A program made the position numbers and the translations under genes. DNA of 64,000 nucleotides, taken from NCBI GenBank assembly GCA_015680685.1, contig MNCI01015029.1, positions 724,426 to 788,425 of the forward strand, read 5' to 3'. Below, piece by piece: positions 34,528-46,043 of the stretch. The notes beneath the pieces were generated by a model. That model did no database searches, had not been told where the DNA came from, and saw only the letters and a program-made list of their open reading frames with translations. Origin of the DNA: Gnetum montanum (lineage: Eukaryota; Streptophyta; Gnetopsida; Gnetales; Gnetaceae). Numbering within the stretch: the stretch's first letter is position 1; each line of letters starts with the position of its first letter.

Positions 34528-35341
34528 TATTGAGTGGTGAGGTACCCCTACACTCAACCATATGAATACGAGTGTCTCACGCATGATTCGGTCGAACTCC
34601 AAGGACTAAGTGCTTACGCACCTTAATGGAACACTCAGAGTTAATCAATCGTTGTCCTCCCAAACTTACTTGTATTGTCATGGTTGTATGGTTAAGTAAG
34701 ATTGAGGTATATGATTTTTATAACTTTTATCTTTTTGGTGTCTTATGCTAATGAGGGAAAGGGAAAGAGAACTAAGTGACTAACTTTCATTAGCTATTCA
34801 CTAACTAAGTTCTAATAGTTCCTAACACTAGTATCTGTTCCCACTTGCCGTACACATCTTGAACCAATGCAACGCTGCTGGGATTACCAAACGCTAATCC
34901 TTACTGGGTTACCAAGTGGTACACGCATGCTCGAAGCTGTCGTACTGAGTGCACCAAACTACAAGAGTCAAGGATTGAGAGAGAGATTAATTAACTAGGA
35001 AAGCATTAGACATTTAATAATAATTAATTACTAATTAGCTTAATTCTTATGCTGCAAGGTTTATCATAAAGTTCATCTTTATTGCCATACACAAATATGT
35101 GCTTAGGTACAATTTGCTCAAATAAAGATCCGTTCACTTTAGGACACCTATTGCGGGCACACAAAAATTATTCTAACTCTGGAATGGTAAAAGTGCAAGA
35201 GGTTGGCTAAGGCTCTAGGTCTAACTATCAGGAACAAAGGGTGATGCCTCTTATTTATAGAAGATGAGGCAGGACGCGATATCGTGCATGCAATAGCGCG
35301 TGGCGGATGCGATATCACGTACGTGATATCGTGGCTCATCA
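34528..35341 (-). repeat. E3 3' LTR
   Basis: Left edge TATTGAGTGGTGAGG (the terminal TG has become TA), right edge GTGGCTCATCA. Sense signals: a 20-bp perfect palindrome GATATCACGTACGTGATATC at 35311..35330, TATAAATA at 35252..35259 and AATAAA at 35078..35083. Compared with the 5' LTR it has extra bases in the palindrome region and near 34585..34612. Confidence 0.95.
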
Positions 35342-36080
35342 TACCTACATGACTGAATGAAAACTCGTCCTTGAGTTCCTTAAAAAATATTGGGAAGGTA
35401 TGGGATTATTGACTTGAATGACACTAGTGGTGAATGGGGTGATATGTGAATGGATCAACATTACAATACATGGCAACATTAGTGTTCATGACCACAAGAG
35501 TAAACACTATGTACATTTGACATCCAACCTTATTTGGCAGCTAGAAGAGAAAAGAGAAAAGAAGAAGTCTATTGCTGCCAATGCCAAGATTGCACTTTCC
35601 GTTGTCCATCCACAAGTGCGCCATCTATCTTGTTCCTTACACGAATTTTCTAGCACTAGTCCATCCTAAATATTTTCTCTAGGTCTAAACCATTGTTGTA
35701 TGATTACCATTTGCACACACAACACAGTCACATATTAGCAAAGGTATATTAATCACAATGCAGTTGATACCTTGCCTCAACGTAAAGTCCATTGGTTGAG
35801 TTGTGATATGGCTAATACGGATTCTGGAGATATAACACTGGTGACTACCTAAGGTGTAGGGGTTAGGAGAAAATTGAAAAATTGGACTAGGACCCCCATG
35901 AATAAGAGCAAACCTCTCGAAGTGATAGAATGGAAAAAGATAAGGAAAAAGAAAGATGGAGAGAAAGAAACAATGGCAAATCCAATAAAATGGATGTTAG
36001 AGGTGGAAATGAACAGAACAAATGTTGATTGTGGAAATGTTTAAGGGAAATAAGTTAACTGATGCACCAAATAGGAATGC
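35342..36080 (-). other. E3 3' untranslated region
   Basis: Sense CAGTCATGTAGGTA abuts the 3' LTR where the polypurine tract should be; it is a weak tract. The 83-codon plus ORF at 35418..35669 has no recognisable content. The third ORF found here in E2 and E4 is missing. Confidence 0.5.
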
Positions 36081-36160
36081 CAATGGGTCCTCCCCAAAGC
36101 AGGCTCATGCCTTTTATGCCCTAACAAACCCACATTCAAAAGAGTCCGTAGGCTCTGGGA
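36081..36160 (-). other. conserved non-coding block, E3 copy
   Basis: Contains ATGGGTCCTCCCCAAAGCAG and the following 'CATGCC' and 'AAAAGAGTCCGTAGGC' parts shared with E2 and E4. Confidence 0.7.
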
Positions 36161-37182
36161 ATGTTGTTTGGAAGTAAGAGTTAAAGTCTTAACCACAAGA
36201 ATTTACCAACAAGAAAATAATGCATCAACCAAAATATAGACTACTGATATAACCGACAATGAGGTGAAGAATGGAGAAAAAATGATGGAAAGAAGAGAAT
36301 GGAATGGAGTCTCAAGACAAGGTGGTTTATAGCCCCTTATGTATTAATGGTTAGTGTGACTTAGTAGATCTCATTCCAAATCCAACCTCCAACAATCCAT
36401 ATCCAATGACTTCACATGAATACACTTGGCCAATCCATCCGCTTGAAGTGATAGGAATGCTTTTGCCAAAGAGTCACCATCATTCCAAGGAAACAACAAA
36501 GGAAAAACTAGGAAGTGAGAAAGGGCCTTAGTTAGAGGGAACATGTTTGTTTAGTTTCATAACTAGTGTTTGTAGCCCAAATGATTATTTTGTCTAAGTG
36601 GTGTGCTTTGAATTCTCACTTTCTTCCTCTTTTTTTTTCTTTGCATGAGAACCACACCATGCAAAGAATTATTACTTTTATTAGCTTAGTTTCCTGATAA
36701 TGGAGCAATGTCAGAATGGTAAGGAAAACTCAAGAAGAAAACATCCAAGAACCCAAGAGAATGGCTAGCACAAATGCATCAAATCCCCTTGAAGTGACAC
36801 CCTTTTCAGTCCTTGAGTCCTTCCTCAATTTGAGAAATACCTAGTCATTGGTTCGTTAATAGTTTCATTGTTAAGAAAGGGACCGTATAATTCCAAGCCA
36901 AGAGAGACCATAGAAATTTATGAATGCATGGATGACGTGGACTTATTGCCTGTTATACCAAAAGAACCATACCTTAGTATTAGCATTATAACTCCAAGGT
37001 AAAAACCAAACATTAGCAATCAATAGAATACAGTTCATACCATCATCAGGAGCACTTATTAGGTGATGAACCTAACAAAACAAACAAACGCACAAAGAAA
37101 TGAAAGAGTATAAATGATGTTGCAAAACAAAAATAAGAAAAGTTAAAGAAATTTGTAAAACAAAAATGTGTAAAACAAAAAC
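36161..37182 (-). other. E3 non-coding region after the polyprotein
   Basis: A- and G-rich on the plus strand, no open frame. A block near 36515..36660 ('GAAAGGGCCTTAGTTAGAGG' through 'GAACCACACCATGC') is conserved in E4 at 55630..55780. Confidence 0.5.
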
Positions 37183-38016
37183 TTAAAAAGGAACTAAGGG
37201 CCTTAATTGATCAGTAGGGGTGGCCATCTCCCCCATGACTATGTTGGAAGGTGCCTCTAAGCTTTTGATGTAGGTGTAGGTTATTTCCTCAATCAATTCC
37301 ATGCACGTTGGTGAGTTGCTCTTTGGATTAGCTATCAACCACTGGGTGTCTTCTTGTTGTGTGGTTTCTGCATACAAGGACTCTTGTATGTTAACATCCT
37401 ATGCACACCGGTTGCATGCAGGCAATGCTGAACATTTTTGCATGCAATCGCACCCTGTGTCACTGTATGTGATGCATGGAACTTTCTTCTTCTCAATCTT
37501 TTCAAAACTATTCTTCTTGGATATTTCCAGGGAAAGATCATGGATTCCTAGGCATGCATCTATAGTACTTAGCCATGCCCTTCCCATCATTATTGGGAAG
37601 TCCCCTTTTCCGTTGTTTACTTGTATCACTAGGAAATCAGCTGGGTACGATGACCCACACACAGTGGTAATGATGTCCTCCACTAGTCCCAAGGGAACAG
37701 TGATGGACTGGTCAGCTAGCTCTAGGCGAATATTGCTTTTTGTCAATGGAGGTAGGTTCTAGGCTTTGTACATCTCTTGTCATATTGAGTTGACTCTGGA
37801 ACCTGAGTCCAGAAGAGCTTTACATGGTTCATTCCCAGTGACTTGGAGATAGATTAGGGGGCTTCCAGGATCAGAAAATTTCTTGGGAAGGTGGCCAACC
37901 TTAATCTGGTCACTAACGGCATGTGATAACATAATCGTATGAGTTGAGCTTGGTGTTTGTTTTGAAGGGAGCTCTGAAGCCCTTTTTGATGGAGAGGCAT
38001 TTAAAGGTTCAACCAC
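37183..38016 (-). pseudogene. pro: E3 aspartic protease and polyprotein tail
   Basis: The active site 'CKALLDSGSRVNSI' (Asp-Ser-Gly) is intact near 37800. Downstream come 'QSITVPLGLVEDI', 'YPADFLVIQV' and the 'FPIMMGRAWLSTIDA' block, the usual end of the gypsy/Athila protease. The frame goes on through 'QWLIANPKSN' to 'SNIVMGEMATP' and stops at 37183. In E4 the first of these lies before RT and the second after integrase, so here the pol enzymes are deleted and the two ends are joined in frame. Two or three stops interrupt the frame (near 37780, 37760 and 37398). Confidence 0.85.
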
Positions 38017-40441
38017 CTATGGTTGTGAGGGCTTGGTTGGACTACTGGTTCTGAAAAAAGGTCTTCTCTTCATACGGTTGTCAGAACTAGTAGTGGGTTG
38101 AAGATTCACAACCGTCATAGCATTGCATTGTTGCGGTTGAGTCGGGAGTTCTCCCTGCATTGTTGGAGTTAGTCGTAATGGAGCTATCAGTGTGAGAGTT
38201 GTGGAAGGATTTGGAGGATGGTATGTTTATGGGTTATCTCCCCTAGGAGAAGGAGTCCTATAATACTCCCAAGCTTGGTAGTGACGTTGTGGTGTAATGT
38301 GACCAACAGAGTCACGTGGAGAGATTGGCTGCTACATGTAGTAGCCATATGGATCTGGTTGCTAGTAGGGGTATTGTTGCCTTGGTTGTGGCATCCCCCA
38401 TAATTGTGGGTATTTCCACTATTGATGTTGCTCAACAGGTTGTGGTGGAGTTCCACTTGGATAATACGTTGAAGGTTGGTGGAACTGCCTTGGGTTACCT
38501 TGGGGATAAGGTAACCGTTAGGGTGCTTCCCATTTATTAAGTCGTGGGTTGAGCACATATACCCCAGACTCTTATAGATGTGAGATCATTGGGCAACATC
38601 CCTTAGGATGGTCGTATTGGCATATCTCACATCCACCATCATTGTCTGTGTTCGAATCCACAACCTCTTTGGTGATGGCCATTTTCCCTTACCCTTGTTA
38701 CGTGCATTTTCCATTTCTCTCTTTTTCTTTTTTTCATAGTCACTACCTCGCTCCCTAGACTCCTTTACAACTTTAAGAATAGTTTCGAACCTACTATCTA
38801 GGGAGTCCCACATTTGATCTACCTTTGTCGACACTTCTGTTGTTAATTTTTGAAGTGGCAAGGTTTTCCTATTCATCATCTCTTCGAGTGGTAACTCTTC
38901 TTCCTCCTCACAGAATCTCACTTCCCTTTTTTGGAGGGAAGGATCTCGATTGTACTCTTCTGCACTTTCTCTCTTATGTAGCTCACCTTCTTCCTTTACT
39001 ACTTGATCTAGCAATCTATGAACCTGATGGGACCTAAGCTTTGATAATCTCCCTTGGGCATATGTTCCAAGGGTTCTCCTTGTTTCATGTCTAAGTGCAT
39101 CTATGAGATGGCGTAGTTGATCTCGCTGTGAATAACCATGGCCAGGGAAACAATGTAACAGTGCGTAATAGCAGCCCATGGTAGCATCCAATGGTTCATG
39201 ATTTTTGTGCTTCCATCCTTGGATTTGCTTTCGTAGGTTAGACACTTGGGAGTACATTTAGTACTTATCATTAAATAGTTCTAACATTTTACTCCACCTC
39301 CTAATGGATTCCAGTTCTAAGGACTGGTACCGGCTTTTCACTTCTTTTACTAGTGTCCTTGGGAACAACTTCAGTTTTTGCCATTCATTCTCGATGTTCT
39401 GCAAGGCACATGCATTGTGGAATGCTTGTAGGTGGTTTTCAGAATCAGCATTGTATCCTCCCTCAAATCATGGGATATTGTTCATGTCTAGCCTCTTGAT
39501 CCTACTATCCTTTTGGTGCCTTGTTGGAACTCTTACGGCCTCTGTGATATCTAACATGCTTCTAATCGCAAGTAGGGGTTCTTCGTGGTCATCTCATTCA
39601 TAGTGTCTGTGATGTCTACGTGGTTCCCTACTCTCCCTTCTTATATGCTGTGATTCCTTAGAGTGTCCTCGTTCTTATTCTTGATTGTCTCGTCGACGTT
39701 TTTCACTCTATTTTCCTTTATCCTCACAGTTAGGTTTCTTATGACTATGTCTGGACACTGAAGGAGAGGGTGAATGTGACGATGAAGGTGATGAAGAAGG
39801 AGAGCCATCGCCATGATGATGTTTTCTATCTTCTCTTCGGTGGTCTTAGCCCCAATCATGATTACGATCAAAATGTCTGCCCTTATTGTGTGTTTGTGTT
39901 CCCTTGTTAAACACTTCGTGTCTGTGGAGTGGAGGTTCTGATACACCACCTCCTAACCATTGTTAGGAGGGGGAGAATCATTTTGTGGAGAACTTGTTGA
40001 AATAGGTTCACCACCCTCAATTTCACTCAAGACATGCGGAGCATTATGGGGTCGTTTATCCTTCAAGGATGCATGGTATTTCTCCTATCGTAAGTCCCTT
40101 TGACGTTGCACTTCTATGGGATGGTAGTCCCTTGTGTCATGATTGCATGCAACGTATTCCGCATATAAAAGTGACATGTCTATTCGTGTGAGAGCACGAA
40201 GAAGCATGTTGGGGACTGATTGGTTTGGAGGTAACACTATGTTACCCTCCAAGTCTCTCCAACACAGTTGTTCATCTTGGTGGAGGATAAAGGTGAAATC
40301 AGGTACATACTCATCATGATGAGTATATACTACCCAAAACTGTTGAGGAACTAGCGGATCTTGGTTACGTGTATGATGTCGCCAACTGTCTCTTGTGTGA
40401 GTCCTAGGTGGTGAAGTGCTCTTATGTGAAGAAGAAGACAT
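38017..40441 (-). pseudogene. gag: E3 gag
   Basis: Starts at ATG 40441 (MSSSSHKSTSPP). An N-terminal block 'FTFILHQDEQLCWRDLEGNI' is shared with E2 and E4. It is followed by an unusually long R/S/H/D-rich region, like an SR domain (about 39950..39600), the capsid (39480..39000, 'LFPRTLVKEVKSRYQSLE', 'GYSQRDQLRHLIDALRHET'), a charged helical region, and a zinc-knuckle-like C-x2-C-x3-H-x3-C-C at 38594..38635. A P/Y/Q-rich linker ('YYPSGTPPQ', 'PDPYGYY') leads to protease. Stops and at least two frameshifts are present, one near 38700 just before the knuckle. Confidence 0.8.
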
Positions 40442-40568
40442 TTTTTATCTTATTCGATGTGCGATGTACCATTATTTTATCTTTCTTTGATTTAACCTAA
40501 GGGTTCATTCTAGCATTCCAACAATATGGATGATTTCCTATGTTCTACATAGCACACAAACAACTAAG

Positions 40569-40586
40569 TCCCTGACAACGGTGCCA
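40569..40586 (-). promoter_or_regulatory. E3 primer binding site
   Basis: Sense TGGCACCGTTGTCAGGGA, one base from the 5' LTR. It is close to the TGGCGCCGTTGTCGGGGA-type site known from Athila elements. Confidence 0.85.
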
Positions 40587-40587
40587 A

Positions 40588-41350
40588 TGATGCATGGCGA
40601 GGTACCCCTACACTTAACCATACGAATACAAGCGTCTTACGCGCCTTAATGGAACACTCAGAGTTAATCAATCGTTGTCCTTCCAAACTTACTTGTATTG
40701 TCACATTTATATGGCTAAGTAAGCTTGAGGTATATGATTTTTATAACTTTTATCTTTTTGGTGTCTTATGCTAATGAGGGAAAGGGAAAGAGAACTAAGT
40801 GACTAACTTTCATTAGCTATTCACTAACTAAGTTCTAATAGTTTCTAACACCAGTATCCATTCCCACTTGCCATACACATCTTGAACCAGTGCAACACTG
40901 CTGGGATTACCAAACCCTAATCGTTACTGGGTTACCAAGCGCTACACGCATGCTCGAAGCAGTCGTACTGAGTGCACTTAACTACGAGAGTCAAGGGTTG
41001 AGAGAGAGATTAATTAACTAGGAAAGCATTTCACATTTAATAATAATTAATTACTAATTAGCTTAATCTGTATGCTGCAAGGTTTATCATAAAGTTCATC
41101 TTTATTGCTGTACACAAATGTGTGCTCAGGTACAATTTGCTTGAATAAAGATCCGTTCACTTTAGGACTCCTACTATGGGCACACAGAAATTATTCTAAC
41201 TCTAGAATGGTAAAAGTGTAAGAGTTTGGCTAAGGGTCTAAGTCTAACTATTGGGAACAAAGGGCGCCACCTCTTATTTATAGAAGATGAGGTAGGATGC
41301 GATATCGCGTGGCGGATGCAATATCGCGTACGCGATATCGCGGCTCATCA
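40588..41350 (-). repeat. E3 5' LTR
   Basis: Left edge TGATGCATGGCGAGG, right edge GCGGCTCATCA, followed by AAAGG. Palindrome ATATCGCGTACGCGATAT at 41321..41338, sense TATAAATA at 41275..41282 and AATAAA at 41101..41106. Confidence 0.95.
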
Positions 41351-41355
41351 AAAGG

Positions 41356-42095
41356 TAATAAAATCAAAGTGTGCAAAAGATAGTAAAAAAATTGGAAAAA
41401 GATAGAAAGATTAAAAAATGTCAAAGAATATTAAAAATTCTTAAAGAAATGGAAAATGTGAAAGAATATTAAAAATTCAATAAATGAAAAAATATAAAAG
41501 AATGTGAAAATGTTAAAGAATGTGGAAAGTATATCAAGAAATTAGAAATTAAAAATAAATTGTAAAATAAAAAGTTGAAAGGAACTTATTAACTTCTTAA
41601 TTAGAATAGGACATCTCCCCAATGATTAAACTCATGGGTGAGTGTTCAAAAAATGGACGCTAGTTCCCCTGGATCATACACTCGAGTTGGTCCACTTATC
41701 ATCTTTAGTGATTTAACTTTTTGGTTATTGTCCCATGTAATCTTAATGGTAGTTGTGTTTTACTCATCTATGTTCTTGTTTTCATTTCATATTGATGTAT
41801 GACCATGATTTAATAGCTTTGTTTTTAGGTCCCTAGTTGGATTCATATTTTTGGAATGGGAATTAATAAGTGAATCAGATTATTACATGCATATTTTGGA
41901 TAGTTTAACATTCTCAGTTGTTGGCCATTAGGTGTCTTTTGGTTTAGTCATCCTTGCTCTCTCTTATGCACACACTTTTTTTTCACTTGTGTTGTGGACT
42001 ATTGTACTAATTTTGTTGACATTATGAATGGTCGGTCCACCATTATAGTCTTTACTTTCAATAGTAATGCATGAAATTTGCTACGTGTGTATGGC
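41356..42095 (-). other. E2 polyprotein tail and non-coding DNA
   Basis: In sense the protease frame goes on with many stops to 'FNHWGDVLF' near 41590, the counterpart of 'SNIVMGEM' in E3 and 'FNSIMGEM' in E4. As in E3, RT to integrase is missing. The rest is AT-rich. Confidence 0.6.
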
Positions 42096-42692
42096 TCAAT
42101 TCTTGTCTTCCATAGAAATGTTAATATATAGATCCCTCATACTTAGCTTAGCATCAATGGTGCTAAGCCATGCTCTTCCTATGATGATTGGAAATTCCTT
42201 ATTGTCATTTTTCACATCAATTATAAGAAAGTCTATTGGGTAGGACCACCTATTGATAGTGCTCACTACATTGTTAACCTGTCCCAAATGAATGGTGACA
42301 AATTAATCTACAAGCTCTAACCAGATGTTGCACTCCTTCTAGGGTGGTAGGTTCCATGTTTGATATGTTTTGTAATTGATCAGATTTACCCTGAAACCTG
42401 AGTCTAATAGAGCTTTGCATGGAAAATTCTTTTCCATGCAAAGCTCTATTCTTTTCTTAGGGAGTGGCCCCATCTTTATCCAATCTATGACTATTTTTGT
42501 AAGCATAATAATTTGCATGTTTGTGTTTAATAATGACAAAAGTTTATCTTTTGTAAGAGAATTAGTGATAGGAGAAGTTGGTCTCGATGAAGCTCTCATT
42601 CTACTATCCCTTTTAGGACTTTTCCTAAATAAAGGACATTTCTGTGTTTGGTACTTAGTGTTGTTGGTAAGATACTCTATTTGTATGTTCAC
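42096..42692 (-). pseudogene. pro: E2 aspartic protease
   Basis: The active site 'CKALLDSGFRVNLI' is present near 42390, with 'YPIDFLIIDV' and 'FPIIIGRAWLSTIDAKLSM' downstream (42287..42096). The part just before the active site is encoded by one arm of a perfect 21-bp inverted repeat (42406..42450), which replaces the residues E3 has there. Stops separate the two halves. It is homologous to the E3 and E4 proteases. Confidence 0.8.
42406..42450. repeat. perfect 21-bp inverted repeat, 3-bp loop
   Basis: Arms 42406..42426 and 42430..42450 are exact reverse complements (AATAGAGCTTTGCATGG plus AAAA on the left), with TTC between them. E3 and E4 have only one arm at this place, so the second arm arose by a local template switch or inversion within E2. 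Confidence 0.9.
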
Positions 42693-45027
42693 TACCCTTG
42701 TAGCTCATTTCTATTATGGTTATGATGGCAATTCACCTTGCATAGTAGGTGGTGACATTGGTGATAAAGGAGTTGGATGTTGACTTGAAGAATCAATTGT
42801 TGATGGATGCATATATGAGTTTAGATCTATCCTTGGTGGTGTCAGTCTATGATATTCAAGTGGATAGTACTATGGAGTTTGAATAGCTGCATTTTCTAGT
42901 GAGATTAGATGTTGGATGTAGTATCCATAAGGATCAGGTTGCCAATATGGATACTATATGTGAGGTAGTGGCATGGCCCACATTTAAGGTTGTTGCCACT
43001 ACTAGTAACACTACTCTTATGGCTATGGCATAGCTCCATTGGTGTAGTATGTTGGTTGGAAGTTCTACCTATAGTTACCTTGGATAAGGTAACCTTCCTG
43101 GCATTTGTGTCTTTACAAATCTAGGATTGAGTGTGTATGCCCCTATTTCCTCCAAATGTACCATTACTAGACAACATCCCTTGGAATGTTTATACTAACA
43201 CAAAGTACATCCTTTCTCATTAATGGGGTTGATGTATGAACATTCAGCCACTATAGCCACTTTACCCTTTTATCCAAAATCCTTCTTCTTCTTTTCATCC
43301 TTGCCTTTTCCAAGGGCTTACTCTGTTCTTTCCTCCACAATCTTCAAAGTGTTTGTAATTTTCTCATCAATTAAGATCCATAGCTTCACTAACCGTGTTG
43401 TTATATGAGTGATAGTCTTTTGTATTGGTAAAGTATTTTTATTAATTGCCTCATCTAAGGTTTCTTCTTCTTGAACATCACAAACTCTTATATCTCTCTT
43501 CTAGATGGAAGGATCTCTGTTGTATTCTTTCTTTCTTAATTCACCTTCCTTCTTTGGCACCCTTTCAACAAGTCTATGAATTTGATGAGTTGATAGGTCA
43601 GATTAATGTCCCTTGGCATAAATTGGAAGGGTCTCTGTAGTCTTGCTTCGCAACCCATCTACAAGGTGCCTTAACTATTCTTGTAGTGAGAATCCATGGC
43701 CTAGGCATCTATGCAAAAGTGAGTAGTATCTACCCGTTGCCGCATCAAGGGTATCATGAGTCCCTTTCTTTCATCCTTGGATTTTTTTCCTCAAATTAAA
43801 CATCCATGAGTAGGATTGGCACTTTTCATTGAAGATCTCTAGCATGGTACTTCATCTTCTAATTGATTTAGGTTTGAGTGATCAGTATTAGCTCTCTACC
43901 TCTTTCACAAGTGTTTATGGGAATAACTTTAATTTTTGTAAATCACTTTGAATGTTTTATATGGTGTAGGAATCATGAAATTCTTGGAGATCGTGTTGTG
44001 GATCAACATTATAACCACCTTCAAATCTTGGCATGTTGTTCAGATTTAAGTTATTTGATACAGCTATCCCTCACGTGCATGATTGGAATGTGTACAAATT
44101 TTTGTATGTTGATCATACTTCAAGTTGCCATTAGGGGTTCATCATCTCAATTGGATTCGTGTGCTTGGTTATAGTAATACCCCCTTTTTTTGCTCATCCC
44201 TTCTATGATCACTTCGCTCTTTGCTTATTCATACTCCTCATCTTTTGAATCAGAATGTCTTGAGTGATGGTTATATTGATCATGAGTGCTCCTCTCTTGT
44301 TTGTCATAATCTTTATACCTATGATTTATTCTATTAGAGTCCTTTGATGATCATGAGGATGTAGATGAGGTAGTAGGAGAATTGTATTATCTTGTTCTCC
44401 TATGATGACTTTGATGTTCTTCCTTGTGAGGTCTAGTAGGAACTCTTGGCCTTGAGTCTTTGTGCTTTGAGTCTTTTACCTCTTGCTTGAGTACCTCTAC
44501 TAATTCAGAGTGTGATTTATTCTTGATAGGTTCCTCCAATTAGGTGATAGGCATTGGTGATTGAAACTCATGATGTTGGTGGAGTTGTTTAGCATTGAGT
44601 GTGTCGTTATCCAATTCTTCCAAGACAATAGAAGAATTGATTTTTTTCCCTTGTTCTTCTCATATTTTCTCTCCATGGCATTGTCTCTCCTTAATTGCTC
44701 CTTAGTAGGTTCATATGGTCAAGTCATGTGTGTAGTTTCGTGATACCTTCCAAGTACTTCACTTAGTTTCATTCCCTTGAGAGTGGTTTTGAGCATGATG
44801 GGTGCTGAATGTTTTGGTGGTAGAACAATGCTCTCTTGAAGATCTCTCCACTCGAGTTGGTTTTCCTAATAGAAGGTGAATGTAAAATCAAGATAGTAAG
44901 GATCATGATGAGCATATGAGATCCTTGTTTACATTGGCATACTCCAGTCTTCTTCTTCATCAATTATTTTGTCATTGCTTCTTTTTGTCTTCGTGGTAGG
45001 TGATGATGTGTTCTTGTTTGAAGCCAT
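42693..45027 (-). pseudogene. gag: E2 gag
   Basis: Starts at ATG 45027 (MASNKNTSSP). The conserved 'QLEWRDLQESIVLPP' block lies near 44860, then an R/S/H/D-rich region (about 44450..44200), capsid-like sequence (44050..43700), charged helices and a zinc-knuckle-like C-T-L-C ... Y-K-H ... K-G-C-C at 43169..43212, then the P/Y-rich linker to protease. Stop codons are frequent, more than in E3. Confidence 0.75.
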
Positions 45028-45144
45028 GTTGTATTTTAAGATGACTGTTTTAGGTATGCTTAGTTAATTTAGGTTATGGATTTCAACTTTGAATTTGGAT
45101 ACAATGAACTTTAAAAAATCAATTACTCAGCATACATTGACTTG

Positions 45145-45162
45145 TCCTTGGCAATGGCACCA
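45145..45162 (-). promoter_or_regulatory. E2 primer binding site
   Basis: Sense TGGTGCCATTGCCAAGGA, one base from the 5' LTR; Athila type with a few changes. Confidence 0.8.
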
Positions 45163-45163
45163 A

Positions 45164-46038
45164 TGATGAGCAATGTAGTAATCCAACACCTAACCATACA
45201 AGTCACAAGTGTTCATGCATGACCAAATTGTATTTCATGGATAAGACAATGTGATTATGCTAGTAATTGATTTAAGTTTATGATTATTGTCTTTCCACGT
45301 AGAGCTAGTGGTAGCTTTGTCACATATGGTTTAGCTCACAATGAGGTATAAGATAATTGATGTTATTTTGCTCATTTGGCTCTTAGCAAACATAGTGGAA
45401 TGAAAATGGTTTCTAAAATTAAGTAAAATAAGTAATGAATCTGCTCTAGTCTATGCGATGGATATCCATTCCTAGCCTACCGTTCACATCTTGGACTCAT
45501 GCAGCCATCACTAGGATTACTAAGTGTACAACTACTGGGCATACTAAGTGATAACAACATTGGGTTACCAGATGACTACATTTAATGCTCAAAACTAGTC
45601 ATATCCATACTGCTTAATAATAGTGAAAGTAAAGTACATTGAATAGTAAACATTAACTAGGAAAGTTGTAATTAGTAATCTAAGCAAAAATAGTAAACAT
45701 TATTTTAAGTAAATAGAAATAAAAATAAGTGGATGCTGCAATGATGAAAAGTAATCTCAATCTTTATTTCTAGTCATGAAATGTGTCCAAGTATATCCCA
45801 CTTGAATGAAGACTCTGTACAATCACTTAACATCATACTATATGCATACACTGCTAAAGACTTAAGAATAAAATTGAGAAAACAAATTGAAAGAGTTCTA
45901 CTACTATCGGACAAAATTTTTGGTTGGACCATGCACCTAAGTGTTGTATTTATAGGTAGGCATGTGTCCATGTTATCGGATATCTAGCATTGTAGCTTGT
46001 ACTTTGATATCGGATCTCACCGAAAATTGACTTCATCA
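45164..46038 (-). repeat. E2 5' LTR
   Basis: Left edge TGATGAGCAATG, right edge TGACTTCATCA, followed by CAAAT. Sense TATAAATA at 45947..45954. It is the same length as its partner at 29933..30807. Confidence 0.95.
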
Positions 46039-46043
46039 CAAAT

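Larger units (their letters stand above)
34528..41350 (-). mobile_element. E3: Athila-like gag-pro element nested in E2
   Basis: LTRs of 814 bp (left, 3') and 763 bp (right, 5') with a perfect target-site duplication AAAGG (34523..34527, 41351..41355). In sense it holds an Athila-type PBS, gag, protease and a polyprotein tail ending at 37183, then 1.8 kb of non-coding DNA. RT, RNase H and integrase are absent, and so is the third ORF. It is the least mutated of the three related elements, since protease is open over long stretches, so it is probably the youngest, which agrees with its nested position. Confidence 0.95.
29933..46038 (-). mobile_element. E2: Athila-like LTR retrotransposon lacking RT and integrase
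   Basis: Two LTRs of 875 bp each and a perfect target-site duplication CAAAT (29928..29932 and 46039..46043). The Athila-type PBS, gag and protease follow the 5' LTR on the right. The protein tail follows protease directly, with no RT, RNase H or integrase. A coiled-coil third ORF lies before the 3' LTR. E3 (34528..41350) and a solo LTR (32856..33743) were later inserted into it; without them E2 is about 8.4 kb. All coding parts contain stops. The element is probably a non-autonomous relative of E4. Confidence 0.92.

Noticed and set aside
36161-37182. RT or integrase remains in E3
   Set aside because: No frame on the minus strand shows any RT, RNase H or integrase block; the neighbouring sequence matches the non-coding 3' part of E4.
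41460-41580. Tandem array of AAAGAATATTAAAAATT-like units in E2
   Set aside because: Low-complexity AT-rich sequence with no stable unit; a similar run occurs in E4 near 56310, so it is only a compositional feature of the region after the polyprotein.
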